This document shows, piece after piece, positions 7,066 through 12,061 of a stretch of DNA of 12,061 nt. The stretch's first letter is position 1; each line of letters opens with the position of its first letter. A program made the translations under genes and the position numbers. Origin of the DNA: an uncultured Lachnospiraceae bacterium (GTDB lineage Bacteria > Bacillota > Clostridia > Lachnospirales > Lachnospiraceae); the NCBI GenBank assembly GCA_937965795.1, contig CALCMD010000097.1:1-12061 (forward strand). Direction: 5' to 3'. The notes below the pieces were generated by a model, which saw nothing but the letters and a program-made list of their open reading frames with translations, had not been told where the DNA came from and ran no database searches.

Positions 7066-7074
7066 CTATATAAT
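7046..7074 (+). promoter_or_regulatory. Promoter of the S10 ribosomal protein operon
   Basis: TTGCAA (7046-7051), a 17-base spacer and a perfect TATAAT (7069-7074) precede a predicted start near 7081. Upstream, 7006-7037 is almost purely A/T, like an UP element. The -35 lies inside the putP terminator stem and loop, so terminator and promoter share DNA. Confidence 0.75.
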
Positions 7075-7080
7075 CAAAGC

Positions 7081-7306
7081 GTTGTGACCTTGATAGCGTA
7101 GAAGCGTGAGGTTGCTGCGGCTGGAAAAACCGCAGGTTTTCCGTGGAGCGAATGTCAAGTTATGAAACTGGCGACAAGTCACTGTACAATATAACTGCCC
7201 GGCAAAGCCCGGGAACAACGTGTGATCACTTATGATACACACGGGAGAGTGTGCAGTCACCGCTTGTCGTACTGAAATCAAGTGCGAATAGGAGGCGACT
7301 TTTTTT
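7081..7306 (+). promoter_or_regulatory. Structured 5' leader of the S10 operon
   Basis: The 317 bases between putP and rpsJ hold no gene; after the promoter lies an untranslated leader of about 226 nt. Complementary segments seen by eye: GTGACCTT (7084-7091) with GAGGTTGC (7108-7115, three G-T pairs); CTGCGG (7115-7120) with CCGCAG (7130-7135); and a long stem in which 7171-7179 and 7181-7187 pair with 7262-7270 and 7251-7257. This stem encloses hairpins 7198-7213 (AAA loop) and 7220-7242 (CTTA loop). Alternatives exist: 7123-7131 with 7135-7142, and CACAC (7238-7242) with GTGTG (7249-7253). The ribosome site AGGAGG (7290-7295) and a T7 run (7300-7306) lie directly before the ATG. Autoregulation by a ribosomal protein, as in the unrelated E. 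coli L4-controlled S10 leader, is a reasonable inference. Confidence 0.6.
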
Positions 7307-7624
7307 ATGGCAAGTCAAGTAATGCGTATCACATTGAAAGCATATGATCATCAGTTGGTTGATGCATCTGCGAAAAAAATCATCGAAACTGTAAAGAAAA
7401 CCGGATCTAAGGTGAGCGGACCAGTACCGCTTCCGACTAAGAAAGAGGTAGTTACCATTCTTAGGGCTGTGCATAAGTACAAAGATTCCAGAGAGCAGTT
7501 CGAGCAGAGAACTCATAAGAGACTGATTGACATCATTGCTCCAACCCAGAAGACGGTTGACGCACTGTCAAGACTGGAAATGCCGGCTGGTGTCTACATC
7601 GACATCAAAATGAAGAACAAATAA
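7307..7624 (+). CDS. rpsJ: 30S ribosomal protein S10 (uS10)
   Basis: The 105-residue protein has the normal S10 length and sequence (RITLKAYDHQLVDASAKKI, GPVPLPTKKEVVTILRAVHKYKDSREQFEQRTHKRLIDI read across the conserved loop). It belongs to the 30S head and in many bacteria also works as NusE in transcription antitermination. It is the first gene of the S10 operon, preceded by a long structured leader. AGGAGG lies 11 bases before the ATG, slightly farther than usual, with a run of seven T between. A 203-base gap separates it from rplC, unusually large for this operon. Confidence 0.98.
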   Translation: MASQVMRITLKAYDHQLVDASAKKIIETVKKTGSKVSGPVPLPTKKEVVTILRAVHKYKDSREQFEQRTHKRLIDIIAPTQKTVDALSRLEMPAGVYIDIKMKNK

Positions 7625-7716
7625 CATAGTAACAATGGAAATTATCCTAAAAAGTTGATATAGAAGTAACATAAATATTCAGAATGTTCCACTTATATTG
7701 ACTGTTTGACTAGGAT

Positions 7717-7804
7717 GATTTGGCGTGCTGGATTTCACTTGCTTGCAAGGGTGAAATACAAGCGCCAGCGAGAAAATGAAATTTTCGAGCGGGCCAAATC
7801 CGCT
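7717..7804 (+). promoter_or_regulatory. Structured intercistronic region before rplC
   Basis: The rpsJ-rplC gap (7625-7827) has an A/T-rich first half with no gene, and a second half full of complementary segments. GATTTGGC (7717-7724) pairs with GCCAAATC (7793-7800); GCTGG-ATTTCAC (7727-7738) with GTGAAAT (7751-7757) and CCAGC (7765-7769); GAAAAT (7772-7777) with ATTTTC (7781-7786). A competing hairpin is AGCGG (7788-7792) with CCGCT (7800-7804), and TGGCG (7721-7725) can also pair with CGCCA (7763-7767). The ribosome site of rplC (AGGAGG, 7815-7820) lies just outside. This could be an mRNA processing or stability element, or a regulatory site. Confidence 0.5.
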
Positions 7805-7827
7805 GTAGAAAAACAGGAGGTAAATCA

Positions 7828-8463
7828 ATGAAGAAAGCGATTTTAGCTACAAAAGTCGGAATGACTCAAATCTTCAACGAGGATGGAGTGTTAACTCCGG
7901 TAACCGTACTACAGGCCGGACCTTGTGTGGTGACACAGGTAAAGACTGTGGAAAACGATGGTTACAGCGCAGTTCAGGTGGGTTTTGTTGACAAGAGAGA
8001 GAAGCTTGTGAACAAGCCGATGCAGGGACAGTTCAAGAAGGCTGGAGTTTCTTACAAGAGATATGTAAGAGAGTTCAAGTTCGAAAACGCTGAGGAATAC
8101 GCAGTGGCACAGGAGATCAAAGCAGACGTTTTTGCAGCAGGCGATAAGATCGACGTGACAGCAGTGTCAAAAGGAAAAGGATTCCAGGGCGCCATCAAGA
8201 GACATGGACAGTCCAGAGGACCTATGGCTCATGGTTCCAAGTTCCACCGTCATGCAGGTTCCAACGGCGCATGTTCTGATCCGAGCAAGGTATTCAAAGG
8301 AAAAGGAATGCCTGGACACATGGGCAGCAAAAAGGTTACCGTGCAGAATCTGGTGATCGTAAGAGTAGATGCTGAGAACAATCTTCTCTTAGTAAAAGGC
8401 GCAGTACCAGGACCTAAGAAATCTTTAGTAACGATTAAAGAAACCGTAAAGTCTGGTAAATAG
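7828..8463 (+). CDS. rplC: 50S ribosomal protein L3 (uL3)
   Basis: This 211-residue protein has typical L3 features: KVGMTQIFNEDG near the start, DVTAVSKGKGFQGAIKRHG (about 110-127), and the extended loop FHRHAGSNGACSDPSKVFKGKGMPGHMG (about 139-166) that reaches toward the peptidyl-transferase centre. The glutamine methylated by PrmB in E. coli (Gln150, in GSIGQ) is Ala148 here, so that modification is not expected, as in other Firmicutes. ACAGGAGG 7-8 bases upstream sets the start. A structured 203-base gap separates it from rpsJ, and only 26 bases separate it from rplD. Confidence 0.98.
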   Translation: MKKAILATKVGMTQIFNEDGVLTPVTVLQAGPCVVTQVKTVENDGYSAVQVGFVDKREKLVNKPMQGQFKKAGVSYKRYVREFKFENAEEYAVAQEIKADVFAAGDKIDVTAVSKGKGFQGAIKRHGQSRGPMAHGSKFHRHAGSNGACSDPSKVFKGKGMPGHMGSKKVTVQNLVIVRVDAENNLLLVKGAVPGPKKSLVTIKETVKSGK

Positions 8464-8489
8464 GATTTTGTGAAAGGAGGAACATACAG

Positions 8490-9110
8490 ATGGCAAACGT
8501 ATCTGTTTACAATATGGAAGGCAAGGAAGTTGGCACAATCGAGCTGAACGACGCTGTATTCGGTGTGGAAGTCAATGAGCATCTGGTACACATGGCAGTT
8601 GTAAGCCAGCTTGCAAACAAGCGTCAGGGAACACAGAAAGCAAAGACACGTTCTGAAGTTTCCGGCGGCGGAAGAAAACCGTGGAGACAGAAAGGAACCG
8701 GTCATGCGAGACAGGGTTCAACAAGAGCTCCGCAGTGGACGGGCGGCGGAACCGTATTCGCTCCGGTTCCAAGAGACTACTCTTTCAGACTGAACAAAAA
8801 GGAGAGGAGATTCGCTCTGAAATCTGTTCTTACTTCAAGAGTTCAGGAGAATAAACTGTTCGTTCTTGACGAGCTGACACTGGCAGAGATTAAGACAAAG
8901 GCAATCAAAAACATGCTGAACGGCTTAAATGTTGAGAAAGCGCTGGTGGTTACAAAGGATGTGGATCAGAAGGTAGTATTATCTGCAAGAAACCTTCCGG
9001 ATGTAAAAACAGCTCAGGTGAACACAATCAATGTATATGATATCTTAAAATATAACACAGTCGTTCTTACAAAAGACGCTGTGGCAGCAATCGAGGAGGT
9101 GTACGCATAA
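8490..9110 (+). CDS. rplD: 50S ribosomal protein L4 (uL4)
   Basis: The 206-residue L4 has the expected globular N-terminus (VSVYNMEGKEVGTIELND), the long basic loop at about 45-90 (KTRSEVSGGGRKPWRQKGTG, ARQGSTRAPQWTGGG) that lines the exit tunnel, and a C-terminal alpha/beta part. In E. coli, L4 represses the S10 operon by binding its leader; whether this L4 recognises the different leader found here is unknown. AAGGAGG at 8474-8480 supports the ATG. The stop overlaps the rplW start by one base (TAATG), suggesting translational coupling. Confidence 0.98.
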   Translation: MANVSVYNMEGKEVGTIELNDAVFGVEVNEHLVHMAVVSQLANKRQGTQKAKTRSEVSGGGRKPWRQKGTGHARQGSTRAPQWTGGGTVFAPVPRDYSFRLNKKERRFALKSVLTSRVQENKLFVLDELTLAEIKTKAIKNMLNGLNVEKALVVTKDVDQKVVLSARNLPDVKTAQVNTINVYDILKYNTVVLTKDAVAAIEEVYA

Positions 9111-9409
9111 TGGCAGCAATTCAGTACTATGACGTAATCCTTAAACCGGTTGTTACCGAGAAGAGCATGAACGCTATGGCTGACAAGAAATATACCTTCT
9201 TAGTACACCCGGAAGCAACAAAGAGCCAGATCAAAGAAGCTGTTGAGAAAATGTTCGAAGGCACGAAAGTAAAAAGCGTGAATACCATGAACCTTGACGG
9301 CAAGACAAAGAGACGTGGCATGACATACGGAAAGACAGCAAAGACAAAGAAAGCCATCGTAGCTCTGACAGCGGAAAGCAAAGAAATCGAGATTTTCGAG
9401 GGACTGTAA
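9110..9409 (+). CDS. rplW: 50S ribosomal protein L23 (uL23)
   Basis: This 99-residue L23 (DVILKPVVTEKS, YTFLVHPEATKSQIKEAVEKMF, GMTYGKTAKTKKAIVAL) binds 23S rRNA domain III at the tunnel exit, where trigger factor and SRP dock. Length and sequence are ordinary. Its ATG overlaps the rplD stop, and the ribosome site GAGGAGGT (9093-9100) lies inside the rplD coding sequence. It is followed by a 106-base gap containing hairpins. Confidence 0.97.
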   Translation: MAAIQYYDVILKPVVTEKSMNAMADKKYTFLVHPEATKSQIKEAVEKMFEGTKVKSVNTMNLDGKTKRRGMTYGKTAKTKKAIVALTAESKEIEIFEGL

Positions 9410-9459
9410 GACTTTTCTGAACTCATACGCAAACAAAGCGTGATAATAAATTTTGAAAC

Positions 9460-9496
9460 GCCCTTCGGGCATCGGAACATGCCGTTCGGCAAGGGC
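9460..9496 (+). promoter_or_regulatory. Hairpin cluster before rplB
   Basis: In the rplW-rplB gap (9410-9515), GCCCTT (9460-9465) pairs with AAGGGC (9491-9496), enclosing TGCC/GGCA (9480-9483 with 9488-9491, GTTC loop). Alternatively GCCC (9460-9463) folds locally with GGGC (9467-9470). The hairpins end just before the rplB ribosome site (AAAGGAG, 9501-9507). No T tract follows, so it is not a plain terminator. Confidence 0.45.
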
Positions 9497-9515
9497 ATTG
9501 AAAGGAGAAAAGAAC

Positions 9516-10361
9516 ATGGGAATTAAGACCTATAACCCATATACACCTTCCAGAAGACAGATGACTGGTTCTGATTTTTCAGAGATCACAAAGACTGTAC
9601 CGGAGAAGAGCCTGCTGGTATCTCTCCAGAAGAATTCTGGTCGTAACAATCAGGGTAAAATTACAGTAAGACATCGTGGAGGCGGCTCCAGAAGAAAATA
9701 CAGACTGGTGGATTTCAAGAGAAAGAAAGATGGAATCCCGGCAAAGGTAATCGGTATCGAGTACGATCCGAACAGAACAGCAAATATTGCGCTGATCTGC
9801 TATGCAGACGGCGAGAAGGCATATATCCTGGCTCCGGCGGGATTAAAGGTTGGAATGCAGGTTATGAACGGACCGGAAGCGGAAGTAAGAGTCGGTAACT
9901 GCCTGCCTCTGTCAGAGATTCCTGTCGGTACACTGATCCATAACATCGAGCTGTATCCGGGCAAGGGCGGACAGATGGTTCGTTCCGCAGGAAACGCCGC
10001 ACAGCTTATGGCAAAAGAAGGAAAATACGCTACCCTTCGTCTTCCATCCGGAGAGATGAGAATGGTTCCGATCGTATGCCGCGCAACCATTGGTACGGTA
10101 GGAAACGGAGAGCACAGCCTGATCAATATCGGTAAAGCCGGAAGAAAACGCCATATGGGTATCAGACCTACTGTCCGCGGTTCTGTTATGAACCCGAACG
10201 ACCATCCACACGGTGGTGGTGAAGGTAAGACAGGTATCGGCCGTCCGGGTCCATGTACACCGTGGGGCAAACCTGCACTTGGCTTGAAGACAAGAAAGAA
10301 AAACAAACAGTCTAACAAGCTTATCGTAAGAAGACGTGACGGTAAGGCGCTGAATAACTAA
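9516..10361 (+). CDS. rplB: 50S ribosomal protein L2 (uL2)
   Basis: The 281-residue L2 begins MGIKTYNPYTPSRR, the family's normal N-terminus, with AAAGGAG 8 bases upstream. The frame is open to an earlier ATG at 9453, but that would add 21 residues translated from hairpin sequence that no L2 carries, so 9516 is chosen. Domains: OB-fold region (about 35-125) with KITVRHRGGGSRRKYRLVDF, SH3-like region (about 126-200) and the basic C-terminus with MNPNDHPHGGGEGKTGIGRPG (His230/His232), which lies near the peptidyl-transferase centre and inter-subunit bridges. It continues the S10 operon, 36 bases before rpsS. Confidence 0.97.
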   Translation: MGIKTYNPYTPSRRQMTGSDFSEITKTVPEKSLLVSLQKNSGRNNQGKITVRHRGGGSRRKYRLVDFKRKKDGIPAKVIGIEYDPNRTANIALICYADGEKAYILAPAGLKVGMQVMNGPEAEVRVGNCLPLSEIPVGTLIHNIELYPGKGGQMVRSAGNAAQLMAKEGKYATLRLPSGEMRMVPIVCRATIGTVGNGEHSLINIGKAGRKRHMGIRPTVRGSVMNPNDHPHGGGEGKTGIGRPGPCTPWGKPALGLKTRKKNKQSNKLIVRRRDGKALNN

Positions 10362-10397
10362 TCAAAATAATAAGAGATTATAAGGAGGTTAGAACCT

Positions 10398-10682
10398 ATG
10401 GCTCGCTCACTGAAAAAAGGACCATTTGCAGATGAAAGCTTACTTAAAAAAGTAGACGCTATGAACGCAGCAGGTGAAAAGCAGGTGATTAAGACCTGGT
10501 CCCGCCGTTCTACAATCTTCCCACAGATGGTTGGACATACAATCGCAGTCCATGACGGCAGAAAACATGTGCCTGTATATATTACAGAAGATATGGTTGG
10601 ACACAAGCTTGGAGAGTTCGTCGCAACCAGAACTTACAGAGGACATGGAAAAGATGAGAAAAAATCTGGCGTTCGCAGATAA
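10398..10682 (+). CDS. rpsS: 30S ribosomal protein S19 (uS19)
   Basis: This 94-residue S19 has all the expected motifs (MARSLKKGPFADESLLKKV, TWSRRSTIFPQMVGHTIAVHDGRKHVPVYI, GHKLGEFVATRTYRGH). It works with S13 in the 30S head near the A-site tRNA. AAGGAGG at 10382-10388 sets the start. Four bases of that site (AGGT, 10386-10389) can pair with ACCT (10394-10397) directly before the ATG, a small hairpin that might mask it. An 81-base gap with hairpins follows. Confidence 0.98.
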   Translation: MARSLKKGPFADESLLKKVDAMNAAGEKQVIKTWSRRSTIFPQMVGHTIAVHDGRKHVPVYITEDMVGHKLGEFVATRTYRGHGKDEKKSGVRR

Positions 10683-10695
10683 ACAGTAACGGCAA

Positions 10696-10735
10696 GCACC
10701 CTCCGGGGTGCCCCATGATGCCCTGGGCAGATGGG
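10696..10735 (+). promoter_or_regulatory. Tandem hairpins between rpsS and rplV
   Basis: GCACCC (10696-10701) pairs perfectly with GGGTGC (10706-10711) around TCCG. A second hairpin follows directly: CCCA (10712-10715) with TGGG (10732-10735), enclosing GCC/GGC (10720-10722 with 10726-10728). An A6 run and the AGGAGG of rplV follow. There is no T tract, so it is probably an RNA processing, stability or translational element rather than a terminator. Confidence 0.45.
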
Positions 10736-10763
10736 CAAATGTACGAAAAAAGGAGGTTTCATC

Positions 10764-11150
10764 ATGGCAAAAGGACATAGATCCCAAATAAAAAGAGAGA
10801 GAAATGCGCAGAAGGACACCAGACCGTCAGCGAAGTTATCTTACGCTAGAGTCTCTGTTCAGAAGGCATGCTTCGTTTTAGATGCCATTAGAGGTAAAGA
10901 TGTACAGACAGCGCTTGGTATTGTAACTTACAATCCGAGATATGCTTCTGAGTTAATCGCAAAATTATTAAAGTCAGCGATTGCAAACGCTGAAAACAAC
11001 AACGGAATGGATGCTTCAAATCTTTATGTAGAAGAGTGTTATGCAAACAAAGGACCTACAATGAAGAGAATCAGACCGAGGGCACAGGGCAGGGCTTACA
11101 GAATTGAGAAGAGAATGAGCCACATCACCATCGTGCTGAATGAAAGATAG
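10764..11150 (+). CDS. rplV: 50S ribosomal protein L22 (uL22)
   Basis: With the start at 10764 the product has 128 residues, MAKGHRSQIKRERNAQKDTR and so on, and AAGGAGG (10750-10756) stands 7 bases upstream. An upstream in-frame ATG at 10731 would lie before the ribosome site and inside a hairpin, so it is rejected. Compared with E. coli L22 (110 residues) it has a basic N-terminal extension of about 18 residues; from memory this is common in Lachnospiraceae. The conserved core (SAIANAENNNGMDASNLYV, GPTMKRIRPRAQGRA, YRIEKRMSHITIVL) includes the beta-hairpin that lines the exit tunnel and affects macrolide binding. It sits 10 bases before rpsC. Confidence 0.96.
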   Translation: MAKGHRSQIKRERNAQKDTRPSAKLSYARVSVQKACFVLDAIRGKDVQTALGIVTYNPRYASELIAKLLKSAIANAENNNGMDASNLYVEECYANKGPTMKRIRPRAQGRAYRIEKRMSHITIVLNER

Positions 11151-11160
11151 GAGGTAAAGC

Positions 11161-11817
11161 ATGGGACAGAAAGTTAATCCACACGGCCTGAGAGTCGGCG
11201 TTATTAAAGACTGGGATTCAAAATGGTATGCTGAAGGCTCTTTCGCTGATTTCCTGGTAGAGGACTACAATATCAGAACATACCTGAAGAAAAAATTATA
11301 CAGTGCCGGAGTTTCCAAAATTGAAATCGAGAGAGCTTCCGACAGAGTAAAGGTTATCATTTACACTGCAAAACCGGGCGTGGTAATCGGTAAAGGCGGC
11401 GCTGAGATCGAAAAAGTAAAAGCAGAAGTTCAGAAATTCACAGACAAGAAACTGATCGTGGATATTAAGGAAGTAAAGAGACCGGACAGAGACGCTCAGC
11501 TTGTGGCAGAGAATATTGCCCTTCAGCTTGAGAACCGTATTTCTTTCCGCCGTGCTATGAAGTCTACGATGGGACGTTCCATGAAGGCAGGCGTAAAGGG
11601 TATTAAGACTGCTGTTTCCGGACGTCTTGGCGGTGCGGATATGGCTCGTACAGAGTTCTACAGCGAGGGAACAATTCCTCTTCAGACTCTGCGTGCAGAC
11701 ATTGATTATGGTTTCGCAGAAGCAGACACCACATATGGAAAGATTGGCGTAAAAGTATGGATCTATAAAGGAGAAGTACTTCCAACGAAAGGACCAAAGG
11801 AAGGGAGCGATAAATAA
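11161..11817 (+). CDS. rpsC: 30S ribosomal protein S3 (uS3)
   Basis: This 218-residue S3 starts MGQKVNPHGLRVGVIKDWDS, with a ribosome site overlapping the rplV stop. The N-terminal KH domain has IGKGG at 76-80 (the GxxG RNA-binding loop), and the C-terminal domain includes GIKTAVSGRLGGADMARTEFYSEG in pieces around 147-172. S3 lies at the mRNA entry channel and helps unwind mRNA. The stop overlaps the rplP start by one base. Confidence 0.98.
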   Translation: MGQKVNPHGLRVGVIKDWDSKWYAEGSFADFLVEDYNIRTYLKKKLYSAGVSKIEIERASDRVKVIIYTAKPGVVIGKGGAEIEKVKAEVQKFTDKKLIVDIKEVKRPDRDAQLVAENIALQLENRISFRRAMKSTMGRSMKAGVKGIKTAVSGRLGGADMARTEFYSEGTIPLQTLRADIDYGFAEADTTYGKIGVKVWIYKGEVLPTKGPKEGSDK

Positions 11818-12061
11818 TGTTAATGCCAAAAAGAGTTAAACGTCGTAAACAGTTCCGTGGCTCCATGAGAGGAAAAGCCCTTAGAGGTAATCAGATCAAT
11901 TATGGTGAATTCGGTCTTGTTGCTACCGAGCCTTGCTGGATCAGATCTAATCAGATCGAGGCAGCCCGTGTTGCTATGACCCGTTATATCAAACGTGGTG
12001 GTAAGGTTTGGATCAAGATTTTCCCAGATAAACCAGTAACAGCAAAACCAGCAGAAACTCG
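11817..12061 (+). CDS. rplP: 50S ribosomal protein L16 (uL16), 5' part
   Basis: The first 81 codons are present before the window ends: MLMPKRVKRRKQFRGSMRG, YGEFGLVATEPCWI, QIEAARVAMTRYIKRGGKVWIKIFPDKPVTAKPAET. The full protein usually has about 140-145 residues. The ATG at 11817 overlaps the rpsC stop (TAATG), with GGGAG about 9 bases upstream; a second in-frame ATG at 11823 is possible, but the family usually begins ML(M/I/Q)PKR, favouring 11817. L16 organises the A-site finger region and tRNA contacts. Confidence 0.96.
   Translation, partial: MLMPKRVKRRKQFRGSMRGKALRGNQINYGEFGLVATEPCWIRSNQIEAARVAMTRYIKRGGKVWIKIFPDKPVTAKPAET

Noticed and set aside
7698..7734. Two TTGACT boxes as an internal promoter for rplC
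   Set aside because: At 17-base spacing the -10 positions read TGGCGT and TGGATT, poor matches.
8250..8705. 151-codon minus-strand open frame across rplC/rplD
   Set aside because: It is opposite two certain ribosomal protein genes and resembles no family.
9453..9515. Upstream in-frame ATG extending L2 by 21 residues
   Set aside because: The extra residues come from hairpin sequence, lack a ribosome site and are absent from L2; AAAGGAG precedes 9516.
10731..10763. Upstream in-frame ATG extending L22 by 11 residues
   Set aside because: It lies inside a hairpin and upstream of the AAGGAGG that serves 10764.
1..12061. CRISPR arrays, transposases, phage genes, toxin-antitoxin pairs
   Set aside because: No regularly spaced direct repeats, integrase/transposase motifs or small gene pairs of that kind were seen on either strand.

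Overview
The window looks like a chromosomal segment from a Clostridia species, most likely a gut Lachnospiraceae. This is inferred from the protein sequences, the strong AGGAGG ribosome sites, the AGA-rich ribosomal genes, and the Big_2/FN3-type exported proteins. No mobile element, CRISPR array, tRNA or rRNA gene was found.

Layout. (1) 1-1168, + strand: the end of an exported FN3-like protein and a complete secreted Big_2-domain protein, closed by a strong hairpin terminator. (2) 1197-2940, - strand: a two-gene operon, a GNAT acetyltransferase followed by an RlmI-like SAM methyltransferase lacking the PUA domain, read from a clear sigma-A-type promoter at 2901-2929. (3) 2938-6989, + strand: proC (pyrroline-5-carboxylate reductase), an M18 aminopeptidase and putP (sodium/proline symporter), a neighbourhood consistent with making, releasing and importing proline. 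The proC leader is unusually rich in inverted and direct repeats. (4) 7038-12061, + strand: the start of the S10 ribosomal protein operon in canonical order, rpsJ-rplC-rplD-rplW-rplB-rpsS-rplV-rpsC-rplP, with rplP cut by the window end.

The coding content is mostly housekeeping. The least explained parts are non-coding. The rpsJ promoter is nested in the putP terminator: its -35 lies inside the hairpin and its -10 (TATAAT) just beyond it. It is followed by a leader of about 226 nt that can fold into a long stem enclosing two hairpins, with mutually exclusive alternative pairings and a T7 run directly before the start codon. Three gaps inside the operon (rpsJ-rplC, rplW-rplB, rpsS-rplV) also carry hairpins. 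The leader is the best candidate here for an undescribed cis-regulatory RNA. All structures were derived by eye from base complementarity, without energy calculation or comparative data.
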